DNA of 8,355 bases from CAZIWJ01 sp964542855 (GTDB taxonomy: Bacteria > Bacteroidota > Bacteroidia > Cytophagales > Cyclobacteriaceae), in the NCBI GenBank assembly GCA_964542855.1, contig CAZIWJ010000157.1, positions 1-8,355 of the forward strand. The letters run 5' to 3'. Under the pieces are notes generated by a model. The model worked only from the letters and a program-made list of their open reading frames with translations, did no database searches and had not been told where the DNA came from. Shown here in pieces: positions 1-6,597 of this stretch (positions are counted from its first letter, which is position 1; every line of letters starts with the position of its first letter). A program made the translations under genes and the position numbers.

Positions 1-198
1 CCCTTCACAACCTCATCTGAGCGTTCCTCCACCTCGCCTGAACGCTACCAGACCTCACCTGAACGCTTCGCAACCTCGTCTGAATACTGTCAGACCTTAT
101 CTGAACTTTTCACAACTTCATCTGAACACTACCAAACCTTGCCTGAACCCTTTGCAACCTCATCTGAGCGTTCCTCCACCTCGTCTGAACGTTCCTCA
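1..198. repeat. 21-bp tandem repeat array, at least nine units, cut by the window edge
   Basis: Nine consecutive 21-bp units begin at 10, 31, 52, 73, 94, 115, 136, 157 and 178. Bases 1-9 match the end of a further unit, so the array continues to the left. The consensus begins ACCTC(A/G)(T/C)CTGA(A/G)C. The first half is well conserved (CTGA is invariant) and the last eight bases vary. Units 10-30 and 157-177 are identical. Because 21 is a multiple of 3, translations are heptad-periodic: plus frame 1 reads T-S-S/P-E-R-x-x repeats and stays open from 1 to the TAG at 277-279, while plus frame 2 is also open across the array. The remaining plus frame meets TGA in every unit. Whether the array is the 3' end of a gene or an intergenic minisatellite cannot be decided from this fragment. 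There are no unique spacers, so it is not CRISPR. Confidence 0.9.
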
Positions 199-305
199 AC
201 CAAAAACACTTGCGGGCATGGCCGGTCTTACTTGTGCCCCTACATTCGTGCTGATCCTGCATTTTCTTCCTATATTTAGCCTTTATTCTGAAAAACAATC
301 ACCGT
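199..305. other. Short gap between the repeat array and the first gene
   Basis: This is non-repetitive sequence leading into the gene at 306. TATATTTA at 271-278 is one base away from the Bacteroidota -7 box TAnnTTTG, but I find no TTTG at the proper distance upstream, so I do not call a promoter. The bases just before the ATG are A-rich without a GGAGG motif, the usual Bacteroidota arrangement. Confidence 0.4.
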
Positions 306-3300
306 ATGATACGATTATCCAGCTTACTAATCATGCTGCTGCTGAGCCTGGCTACCCTGGCCCAGACAGCCGACGAATATTTTAAACCCGTAAAATACCG
401 GAACATCGGCCCTTTCCGTGGCGGTCGCTCGGTTTGCGGTACCGGGGTAGCCAACGATCCCCTCACCTATTACATGGGAACCACCGGCGGGGGCCTCTGG
501 AAAACCACCGATGCCGGCCAGCACTGGACCAACATCTCCGATAAGTACTTTAAAACCGGTTCGGTAGGTGCCATTGCTTCTTCTGAATCGCACCCGCACA
601 TCCTCTACTGCGGCATGGGCGAACATGCACCCCGCGGCGTAATGACCTCCTACGGCGATGGCGTGTACAAATCGGTCGACGCCGGCAAAACCTGGGAGCC
701 CATCGGGCTGGAAAAAACCCAGCACATTTCCCGCGTTGTTATTCACCCCGATAATCCCGACGTGGTTTGGGTAGCTGCCCAGGGTGCGCTGCACGGCAAC
801 TCGGAAGAACGCGGTGTTTATAAGTCTACCGACGGCGGCAAATCCTGGAAGAAGGTGCTGTACGTGAACAACATGACCGGCGCCAGCGAGCTGTCGCTCG
901 ACATGAACTACCCCAACGTGCTGTACGCAGCCATGTGGGAACACCAGCGCAAGCCCTGGAAAGTAATCAGCGGTGGCGAAGGCAGCGGACTGTACAAAAG
1001 CACCGATGGCGGGGAAACCTGGAACGAACTAACCGACGACGGCCTGCCCGAAGAAATGGGCAAGATGGCCGTGTCCGTTAGCCGGGCCAATTCCGATAAG
1101 GTGTACGCCCTCATTGAATCGGATTCGGAAAAAGACCTGGGCGGCCTGTTCGTCTCCAACGATGCCGGCGACAGCTGGAAAAGGGTAAGCGACGATAACC
1201 GCCTCACCCAGCGCGCCTGGTACTACATAGAAACTTTTGCCGACCCTAACGACGAAAATACGGTTTACGTACTCAGCGCCCCGGCCCTGCGCTCAATCGA
1301 CGGCGGGAAAACCTGGGAACGGATAACCGGTACCCACGGCGACTACCACGACCTGTGGATTAACCCGAAGAACTCCAAAAACCTGCTGATTTCCAACGAC
1401 GGCGGGTCGGCGGTTTCTTTTAACGGGGGCGAAAGCTGGTCTACCCAGGCCAACATGCCCACCGTGCAGATTTACCGCATCAATACCGACAACCAGTGGC
1501 CGTACAACATCTACGGCGGGCAGCAGGATAATTCTTCAGTTCGCATTCCAACCCTGGCCCCCGGCGCCAGCGGCATCACCGAACGGCACTGGGTACCCTC
1601 GGCCGGCGGCGAAAGTGCCTTCCTGGCTTTCGATCCTGAAAACCCCCGCTACGTTATGGGCGGCAGCTACCTGGGTACTGTTGAAATTATGGACATGGAA
1701 GCCAACGCCAGCACAGAAATTATGGCAGCCCCCATCCAGTACATTGGCAAGGCAGCCCGCGACATGAAGTACCTGTTCGACTGGAACGCCCCCATCATCT
1801 GGTCGAAACACGAGCCCGGCACCTGGTACCATTGCGCCCAGAAAGTACTGCGCACCCGCGATCGCGGGGAAACCTGGGAAGAAGTATCGCCCGATTTAAC
1901 CCGCGATATCGACGAGAAGCAGGGCAAAGGCGGCGGCCCTTACACCGTGGAAGCGGTAGGAGCAGAAAACTACGGCGCCATTTCCTACATGATTGAATCG
2001 CCCCACGAAAAAGGCGTATTCTACACCGGCAGCAACGATGGCCTGGTACATATTAGCCGGGATAATGGCGAAACCTGGCAGGATGTTACCCCCAAAGGAC
2101 TGGGCGAAACGCTGGTTAACGCCATCGACGTATCGCCGCACGATCCGGCTACAGTGTATATCGCCACCACCCGGTATAAGTTTAACGACCATACGCCGGC
2201 CCTGTACAAAAGCACCAATTACGGGGAAACCTGGACCAACATCAGCGCAAACATTCCCTACGGATCGTTTACCCGCGTGGTGCGGGAAGACCAAAACCGT
2301 AAAAACCTGCTCTATGCCGGAACCGAAAAGGGCGTGTATGTTTCCTGGAACGGCGGAGAAAAGTGGGAGCCTTTGCAGCTGAATTTACCGGCCACGCCCA
2401 TTACTGACCTTAAGGTTCACCAGGGCGATTTAATCGTGGCTACTTCCGGCCGGGGCTTCTGGGTACTCGACGACCTGGGTTTACTTAACCAGTACAATGC
2501 CGAAAGCCAGGCCCGCATTTACCGGCCCGAAGATGCCGTGTACGGCAGCTGGAGAAGCCCGATGAGCAGCAACGCTAAAGATGCCGACATTACGGCCAAA
2601 AGCAGCGGCGTGAACCCCGCCAACGGCGTGGTGGTTTACTACGAACTGCCGGAATTACCAGATAGCGCGGCAGTTACCCTGGCCGTTACCGATGCAGCCG
2701 GCACCGTGGTTCGCGAGCTTACTTCAGCAAAAGACAAGAGCTTCAAGAAGTGGGACGGCGGTCCGCCCGCAAAGGAATTACTGCCCAAAGAAAAGGGGTT
2801 AAACCGTTTTGTGTGGGATATGCGCCACGGTACTATGCCGGGTGTACCGGGTGTGTACATTGAAGGCAGTTACCGCGGGCACAAGGCAAACCCGGGAACC
2901 TACAAGCTGGCCCTGTCGGTAAACGGGGAAACCTACACCACCGAAGCCACTATTCTTCCCAACCCGTTATTTAAAGTGGAAGAGGAGCAGTGGAAGCAGT
3001 ACCACGAAATCATGGCCAGCATGGAGGCCAACCTGGCTACCATGCACCAGACAGTAAATAAGCTGCGGAAGGTGCACGACCAGGTGGAGGCCATGCTGCC
3101 CCGCCTGGAGGGTGAGTTGAAGAGCCGGGGCAAAGAAATTGTAGCCCAATTGAACACCTGGGATGAAGATATGGTACAGCGGAAATCAAAAGCCTACGAC
3201 GACGTGGAAAACTTCCCAAACAAGTTTACGGCCGATTACCTCTTTCTTATTAACCAAACGGAGAGCACCATTCCGCGCGTAAACCGGTCGAACCGGGAGC

Positions 3301-3473
3301 TTAAAGCCGAGCTAGATGAGCAGTGGGCCGAACTGGAAGCCCGGGCCAGCGAGTTTACGGACACTATTCTTCCCAAATTTAACCGGCAATTGTGGGATGC
3401 CGGCATCGGTGCCCTGAACATGGCAGCAAAACCGGTCGTGGCCGATAAACCCGAATTGCGCGATGACCGCTAA
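306..3473 (+). CDS. Secreted sortilin/VPS10-like Asp-box (BNR) propeller protein, often annotated as glycosyl hydrolase
   Basis: The 1055-residue product starts with an export signal: MIRL, a hydrophobic core at about residues 5-18, and probable cleavage near A19-Q20. This supports the ATG at 306. The body carries about eleven Asp-box motifs (S/T-x-D/N-x-G-x-x-W) ending at W74, W130, W181, W239, W291, W337, W378, W524, W591, W643 and W687, so residues about 25-725 should form one or more beta-propellers like the VPS10/sortilin or sialidase-type folds. The GPFRGGR segment (35-41) is typical of this bacterial family as I remember it. Residues about 770-885 look like a FlgD-type Ig-like domain (NRFVWDMR at 833-840, NPGTYKL at 862-868). 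Residues about 888-1030 are charged, helical and coiled-coil-like. No T9SS C-terminal domain is visible, so a periplasmic or surface location by another route is more likely. Asp boxes are structural, so the glycosidase label is not supported by any catalytic residue I can point to. The substrate is unknown. Confidence 0.88.
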   Translation: MIRLSSLLIMLLLSLATLAQTADEYFKPVKYRNIGPFRGGRSVCGTGVANDPLTYYMGTTGGGLWKTTDAGQHWTNISDKYFKTGSVGAIASSESHPHILYCGMGEHAPRGVMTSYGDGVYKSVDAGKTWEPIGLEKTQHISRVVIHPDNPDVVWVAAQGALHGNSEERGVYKSTDGGKSWKKVLYVNNMTGASELSLDMNYPNVLYAAMWEHQRKPWKVISGGEGSGLYKSTDGGETWNELTDDGLPEEMGKMAVSVSRANSDKVYALIESDSEKDLGGLFVSNDAGDSWKRVSDDNRLTQRAWYYIETFADPNDENTVYVLSAPALRSIDGGKTWERITGTHGDYHDLWINPKNSKNLLISNDGGSAVSFNGGESWSTQANMPTVQIYRINTDNQWPYNIYGGQQDNSSVRIPTLAPGASGITERHWVPSAGGESAFLAFDPENPRYVMGGSYLGTVEIMDMEANASTEIMAAPIQYIGKAARDMKYLFDWNAPIIWSKHEPGTWYHCAQKVLRTRDRGETWEEVSPDLTRDIDEKQGKGGGPYTVEAVGAENYGAISYMIESPHEKGVFYTGSNDGLVHISRDNGETWQDVTPKGLGETLVNAIDVSPHDPATVYIATTRYKFNDHTPALYKSTNYGETWTNISANIPYGSFTRVVREDQNRKNLLYAGTEKGVYVSWNGGEKWEPLQLNLPATPITDLKVHQGDLIVATSGRGFWVLDDLGLLNQYNAESQARIYRPEDAVYGSWRSPMSSNAKDADITAKSSGVNPANGVVVYYELPELPDSAAVTLAVTDAAGTVVRELTSAKDKSFKKWDGGPPAKELLPKEKGLNRFVWDMRHGTMPGVPGVYIEGSYRGHKANPGTYKLALSVNGETYTTEATILPNPLFKVEEEQWKQYHEIMASMEANLATMHQTVNKLRKVHDQVEAMLPRLEGELKSRGKEIVAQLNTWDEDMVQRKSKAYDDVENFPNKFTADYLFLINQTESTIPRVNRSNRELKAELDEQWAELEARASEFTDTILPKFNRQLWDAGIGALNMAAKPVVADKPELRDDR

Positions 3474-3483
3474 AGAAGATAAA

Positions 3484-3498
3484 CTATTGCGCCAATAG
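3484..3498. other. Small hairpin just after the propeller gene
   Basis: CTATTG (3484-3489) and CAATAG (3493-3498) form a perfect 6-bp stem with a CGC loop, starting 10 bases after the stop codon. No T-run follows, so on its own it is a weak terminator candidate. Confidence 0.25.
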
Positions 3499-3539
3499 CA
3501 CGAATGGTAAGGGGCTGTTTAAAAAAATTTAAAATGATT

Positions 3540-3568
3540 GCAGGCACGGAATTGTAATCCGTGCTTGC
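3540..3568. terminator. 11-bp stem hairpin with T-poor tail; possible terminator or REP-like palindrome
   Basis: GCAGGCACGGA (3540-3550) pairs with TCCGTGCTTGC (3558-3568) over 11 positions with one G-T wobble, closing a 7-nt loop ATTGTAA. The downstream bases are TTTAAAAA, only a short T-run. It lies 66 bases after the stop of the propeller gene and could end that transcript. It could equally be a repeat palindrome inside the candidate 3510-3660 element, since a similar hairpin follows shortly after. Confidence 0.5.
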
Positions 3569-3594
3569 TTTAAAAACGGAGGTTTGCTATCAGT

Positions 3595-3626
3595 TTGCAA
3601 AACGAAGTTTAAATTCGTTCCGGCAA
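3595..3626. repeat. Second hairpin of the same design
   Basis: AACGAA (3601-3606) and TTCGTT (3614-3619) flank a 7-nt loop GTTTAAA. An outer TTGC (3595-3598) can pair with GCAA (3623-3626) across a small internal loop. The loop length equals that of the hairpin at 3540-3568. There is no T-run, so termination is unlikely. Confidence 0.45.
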
Positions 3627-3680
3627 CAGGATGGTTACCCGGCCTTACAATACAGCCCCTACTACTTATATTAACATTTA

Positions 3681-3711
3681 TTTGTTATGCCAACAAATTA
3701 CACTATCTTTG
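3681..3711 (+). promoter_or_regulatory. Bacteroidota-type primary sigma promoter for the helicase
   Basis: TTTG at 3681-3684 is followed by a 19-base spacer and TATCTTTG at 3704-3711, an exact fit to the -33 TTTG / -7 TAnnTTTG pattern established for Bacteroidota. Transcription should start a few bases after 3711. The only downstream gene is the helicase at 3959. Confidence 0.75.
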
Positions 3712-3715
3712 CACG

Positions 3716-3958
3716 TCGCTTCAGGAACAGCGTAGCCAATAATAGTCAATACAAGTATACACAGCTTCCTCCCCTGATTCACGATGACCGGAAATAACGG
3801 GCATAACGCATGTCGCCGCTCATCAGACCTTCTTTAGTATCCCCGATCAGTACGAATAGTAATTGCCTACTGCTCCAGGAAAAACAGTATGGTAATTCAT
3901 TTATACCTCAACTCCAGGCGGCAGAGCGAGGATATGTATTCAGTACTAAAAACCAATT
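3716..3958 (+). promoter_or_regulatory. Long 5' leader of the helicase mRNA, about 240 nt
   Basis: If transcription starts near 3716, the ATG at 3959 is preceded by a leader of about 240 nt. No standard riboswitch was recognised. TACTG (3869-3873) and CAGTA (3886-3890) could pair. The bases before the ATG (ACTAAAAACCAATT) contain no Shine-Dalgarno motif. Long structured leaders are known on cold-shock RNA helicase genes such as E. coli csdA/deaD; a similar role here is inference. A frame open from the ATG at 3810 runs through the leader into the helicase in another frame, but its product looks random. Confidence 0.4.
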
Positions 3959-5152
3959 ATGCAAAGTACATCTTTTAAATCGCGGGGAAACGCCCGCAGG
4001 AAAACCCGTCCGGGTTTTGGTAAGTCTGGCAACCAGAAAAGAGGCCAGGGTAAAAAAATCGACATCAACAAGTACGTGAATGCCAGTAAATCACTGGCTG
4101 AGCAAAAGCCTTACGAAGCGGTAAATTCGTTCGAAGATTTTATGCTCGACAACGAAATCCTTTCCCGGGTTACTAAAAAAGGGTACAAAAATCCTTCAGA
4201 AATCCAGGATAAAGCCATTGCCCTCGCCCTCGATGGCCGCGACATTATCGGGGTAGCCGGTACCGGAACCGGCAAAACGGCAGCCTTTTTAATTCCTATC
4301 ATCCAGCAAATTCTGGAAGATAAGCAAAAAAACCATGCCCTGATTATTGCTCCTACCCGCGAGCTGGCCAACCAGATTAACGACGAGTTTATTTCGTTAA
4401 CCCGCGGGCTGGGTATATTTTCTACCTGCCTCATCGGCGGATCTTCGGTTCGGGAATCGATTAAGTCGCTCAAGCGAACCAACCACATCGTCATCGGTAC
4501 ACCGGGCCGTTTAATGGACATGCACAAGCAGGGGCACCTGCCGTTCAGTGCATTTAACGTGCTGGTTCTGGATGAATTCGATCGCATGCTGGACATGGGC
4601 TTTAAGCAGGAAATGCAAATCATTAATACCAAAATGGTTCAAAAGAGCCAGACGCTGCTCTTTTCCGCCACGGTAGATCCTTCGCAGCGACAGGTTATTA
4701 AGGAAATTGCCGGCGATGCCATAGAAATAAAGGCGAAAGCCCACACGCAAATTACTTCTTCTATTCAGCAGGAAGTGATGCGCGTAACCAACGGCAACCG
4801 CTTCGATTTACTGCACGAAATCCTGGTTGGTGGAGATAAAGCCATCCTGTTTTGTGAAACCAAACGGAAAGCCGATAAAATTCAGAAGCAACTGGGGGCC
4901 AGTTCTATTCCCGCTGAGGCCATCCACGGCGATAAAAGCCAGAAGGCCCGGGAAATAGCCCTGCGCAAATTTAGAAAAGGGTTCGTGAATGTACTGGTAG
5001 CTACTGATGTAGTAGCCCGCGGCATCGACGTAAAAGATGTTGACGTGGTAATTAACTACGAAACACCCCGCAATTACGAAGACTACGTACACCGCATCGG
5101 TCGTACCGGCCGCGCCGGCAAAACCGGAAGAGCCATCACGTTAGTGGATTAA
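3959..5152 (+). CDS. DEAD-box ATP-dependent RNA helicase (DEFD variant)
   Basis: The product of 397 residues should unwind or remodel RNA in the cytoplasm using ATP. All helicase motifs are visible: Q motif with F58, GYKNPSEIQ (75-83); motif I AGTGTGKT (100-107); Ia PTRELA (132-137); Ib TPGR (181-184); motif II DEFD (205-208) in place of DEAD; motif III SAT (236-238); motif V ATDVVARGID (348-357); motif VI HRIGRTGR (378-385). Residues 1-35 are basic and disordered (many K, R and G), a likely RNA-binding tail, and the ATG at 3959 keeps it whole. The protein ends only 12 residues after motif VI, at the last predicted strand of the second RecA domain, so it lacks the usual C-terminal extension. 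The stop is followed about 30 bases later by a strong terminator and in-frame sequence past it is not helicase-like, so this seems the natural end. It is transcribed alone. Which process it serves (ribosome assembly, decay or cold response) is not shown. Confidence 0.95.
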   Translation: MQSTSFKSRGNARRKTRPGFGKSGNQKRGQGKKIDINKYVNASKSLAEQKPYEAVNSFEDFMLDNEILSRVTKKGYKNPSEIQDKAIALALDGRDIIGVAGTGTGKTAAFLIPIIQQILEDKQKNHALIIAPTRELANQINDEFISLTRGLGIFSTCLIGGSSVRESIKSLKRTNHIVIGTPGRLMDMHKQGHLPFSAFNVLVLDEFDRMLDMGFKQEMQIINTKMVQKSQTLLFSATVDPSQRQVIKEIAGDAIEIKAKAHTQITSSIQQEVMRVTNGNRFDLLHEILVGGDKAILFCETKRKADKIQKQLGASSIPAEAIHGDKSQKAREIALRKFRKGFVNVLVATDVVARGIDVKDVDVVINYETPRNYEDYVHRIGRTGRAGKTGRAITLVD

Positions 5153-5182
5153 TTGCCCGCGGCTCATAACAACAAAAAAACT

Positions 5183-5231
5183 GGCGCAGGTATAACAGAC
5201 TTTGTCTGTCTTACTTGCGCCATTGTTTTTT
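5183..5231. terminator. Strong bidirectional intrinsic terminator between convergent genes
   Basis: Two 18-base arms (5183-5200 and 5204-5221) pair with one G-T wobble and a 2-base mismatch, closing a TTT loop. TTTTTT follows at 5226-5231 on the plus strand. On the other strand the same hairpin is followed by seven T (complement of 5174-5180). It can therefore end the helicase transcript and also stop minus-strand transcripts coming from the Uma2 genes. Confidence 0.85.
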
Positions 5232-5237
5232 CCTGGT

Positions 5238-5287
5238 CGTCATTTGCAAGGCAGCTTACAGATTGCTTCACCACGTTCGCAATGACG
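5238..5287. repeat. REP-like palindromic repeat of the CGTCATTGC...GCAATCTG type
   Basis: CGTCATTTGC (5238-5247) and GCAATGACG (5279-5287) are near-perfect inverted ends of a 50-bp element. On the minus strand it begins CGTCATTGCGAACG and contains GAAGCAATCTG, which I recall as the core of a short repeat scattered through many bacterial genomes. It sits between the terminator and the first Uma2 copy; its outer half (GCAATGACGG) recurs at 5968-5977 beside the second copy. Confidence 0.6.
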
Positions 5288-5338
5288 GGTATACCCCAAA
5301 CTGCGAATACCTTCTTCGTATCCCTTTAGTTAACTTAA

Positions 5339-5887
5339 TTAACCCGTTACCTCCTTCACGGTAACCTTCACCTGCATCACCTGCAGGGTATCGGTTGATT
5401 GCAAAACCTGGTGGTTCCGGTAAGCATTTCTTTCCGGTTTTGTGTAACGGTTAACCACACTGCTCTCCACGTCGATAATCCATACTTCCGGTATACCGTG
5501 TTCTGCGTATAAGGGTAACTTGGTAAATGTATCCTTTTTCAGCGAAGAGTGGGCCACTTCAATCAGGAGCAGTACGTCCTTACCCTGCACCCCATCCGTC
5601 TGGTAAAAGTCGTCGCGGTGCGGCAGGATCATCAAATCAGGCTCCGGCTCGGAGTAATCGTCCAGAATCAAGGGATTCTGCACATCAATAATATAATCAG
5701 GACTCAGCCTCGGGGCCAGGAGCATATTTAACCTTCGTACAATCGATGCATGATTTTTACCTGCCGGGCTCATGGTAATAATTTCTCCTCTAATCAGTTC
5801 CACCCGCTCATCGGGGTCGAGAATCCCCTTCTCCGCCAGTTGATGGTATTCCTTCCGGGTGAATAACCTTTTTTCTACTGCTTCCAT
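5339..5887 (-). CDS. Uma2 family (DUF820) PD-(D/E)XK nuclease-fold protein, copy A
   Basis: The 182-residue product has the layout of the Uma2 family, whose fold is that of restriction endonucleases. Visible elements are the N-terminal helix with FTRKEYHQL (9-17), VELIRGEIITMSP (29-41) with E30, the conserved H46, PEPDLMIL (81-88) with D84 as the PD motif, LLIEVAHSS (107-115) with E110, then K118/K123 and the Y127-AEHGIPEVWIID-139 end typical of the family. Length is normal (about 180-200 residues). The acidic and lysine residues expected for metal-dependent DNA cleavage are present, but the biological role of Uma2 proteins is poorly known; they often occur in many copies per genome. The start at 5887 is fixed by AAAGGAGGT seven bases upstream. 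The gene converges on the helicase and shares its terminator. The protein is identical to that of 6042-6590. Confidence 0.9.
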   Translation of the reverse strand: MEAVEKRLFTRKEYHQLAEKGILDPDERVELIRGEIITMSPAGKNHASIVRRLNMLLAPRLSPDYIIDVQNPLILDDYSEPEPDLMILPHRDDFYQTDGVQGKDVLLLIEVAHSSLKKDTFTKLPLYAEHGIPEVWIIDVESSVVNRYTKPERNAYRNHQVLQSTDTLQVMQVKVTVKEVTG

Positions 5888-5894
5888 ATGTTAT

Positions 5895-5903
5895 ACCTCC
5901 TTT
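5895..5903 (-). promoter_or_regulatory. Strong Shine-Dalgarno site of Uma2 copy A
   Basis: The minus strand reads AAAGGAGGT, then seven bases, then ATG. This is near-perfect complementarity to the 16S tail and contrasts with the three other genes here, none of which has such a site. A TATATTTC sequence lies just upstream (about 5907-5914) and resembles a -7 box with its last base changed, but no TTTG stands at the right distance. Confidence 0.85.
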
Positions 5904-5940
5904 ACCCGAAATATACCCAATTTCATCATCAAATGGCGCA

Positions 5941-5988
5941 TCTGCCCTCATCCCCTGGTTACCAGTTGCAATGACGGCTATACCTAAC
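5941..5988. other. 48-bp spacer between the duplicated Uma2 units
   Basis: The spacer is unique except for GCAATGACGG at 5968-5977, which also stands directly left of copy A (5279-5288). If that match counts as part of the unit, copy B differs from copy A by 14 extra bases (5978-5991) at its left edge. CTGG-TTA-CCAG at 5955-5965 is a small palindrome. No gene fits here. Confidence 0.6.
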
Positions 5989-6041
5989 CGGGTATACCCC
6001 AAACTGCGAATACCTTCTTCGTATCCCTTTAGTTAACTTAA

Positions 6042-6590
6042 TTAACCCGTTACCTCCTTCACGGTAACCTTCACCTGCATCACCTGCAGGGTATCGGTTG
6101 ATTGCAAAACCTGGTGGTTCCGGTAAGCATTTCTTTCCGGTTTTGTGTAACGGTTAACCACACTGCTCTCCACGTCGATAATCCATACTTCCGGTATACC
6201 GTGTTCTGCGTATAAGGGTAACTTGGTAAATGTATCCTTTTTCAGCGAAGAGTGGGCCACTTCAATCAGGAGCAGTACGTCCTTACCCTGCACCCCATCC
6301 GTCTGGTAAAAGTCGTCGCGGTGCGGCAGGATCATCAAATCAGGCTCCGGCTCGGAGTAATCGTCCAGAATCAAGGGATTCTGCACATCAATAATATAAT
6401 CAGGACTCAGCCTCGGGGCCAGGAGCATATTTAACCTTCGTACAATCGATGCATGATTTTTACCTGCCGGGCTCATGGTAATAATTTCTCCTCTAATCAG
6501 TTCCACCCGCTCATCGGGGTCGAGAATCCCCTTCTCCGCCAGTTGATGGTATTCCTTCCGGGTGAATAGCCTTTTTTCTACTGCTTCCAT
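6042..6590 (-). CDS. Uma2 family (DUF820) PD-(D/E)XK nuclease-fold protein, copy B
   Basis: The protein is the same 182 residues as that of 5339-5887, with the same candidate active-site residues (E30, D84, E110, K118/K123). The gene differs by one silent change (CTA for TTA in the Leu codon of KRLF, residue 8). The ATG at 6590 and the AAAGGAGGT site are preserved, so both copies look functional. It lies upstream of copy A in the direction of transcription, and no hairpin with a T-run separates the two, so copy A might also be read from a copy B transcript. To its right the M81 gene runs the opposite way (divergent), with about 155 bases between the two starts. Nothing suggests decay of either copy. 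Confidence 0.9.
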   Translation of the reverse strand: MEAVEKRLFTRKEYHQLAEKGILDPDERVELIRGEIITMSPAGKNHASIVRRLNMLLAPRLSPDYIIDVQNPLILDDYSEPEPDLMILPHRDDFYQTDGVQGKDVLLLIEVAHSSLKKDTFTKLPLYAEHGIPEVWIIDVESSVVNRYTKPERNAYRNHQVLQSTDTLQVMQVKVTVKEVTG

Positions 6591-6597
6591 ATGTTAT

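Larger units (their letters stand above)
3510..3660. mobile_element. Candidate MITE-like element with 9-bp terminal inverted repeats
   Basis: AGGGGCTGT at 3510-3518 is matched inverted by ACAGCCCCT at 3652-3660, bounding 151 bp of non-coding DNA that contains two palindromes (3540-3568 and 3595-3626). The left end continues into an A/T-rich run, and from memory GGGGCTGTTT-type ends occur on several insertion sequences. There is no transposase, and I cannot identify a convincing target-site duplication at the borders, so this remains a proposal. It lies between the end of the propeller gene and the promoter of the helicase. Confidence 0.35.
5286..5940. repeat. Direct repeat copy A (655 bp) carrying a Uma2 gene
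   Basis: This segment matches 5989-6643 at every position by eye except two: 5916 (C versus A at 6619, upstream of the gene) and 5866 (A versus G at 6569, a silent Leu codon change). The offset is exactly 703 bases with no gaps. The match stops abruptly: A5285 versus C5988 on the left, T5941 versus A6644 on the right. The unit contains the complete Uma2 gene plus its ribosome-binding site and about 45 bases upstream of that. Confidence 0.97.

Noticed and set aside
1..198. CRISPR array
   Set aside because: Units are contiguous 21-mers with no unique spacers, and no cas genes are near.
110..298. Minus-strand frame with R-N-V-Q-T-R heptads in the repeat array
   Set aside because: Heptads arise in any frame of a 21-bp repeat; this frame is stopped inside the array at 110-112.
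327..944. 205-residue open frame on the minus strand within the propeller gene
   Set aside because: It lies wholly antisense to a well-supported gene, and its composition is explained by the GC-rich codons of the other strand; there is no recognisable family.
3810..4079. Leader open frame overlapping the helicase start
   Set aside because: Its product shows no conserved features and it overlaps the basic N-terminal codons of the helicase in another frame; better explained as chance.
5549..5731. Plus-strand 60-residue frame inside Uma2, seen again at 6252-6434
   Set aside because: It is antisense to the Uma2 coding region and appears twice only because the whole unit is duplicated.
5808..6002. 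Minus-strand 64-residue frame spanning the spacer and the start of Uma2 copy A
   Set aside because: It overlaps the Uma2 start in another frame and has no counterpart in copy B beyond the shared sequence.
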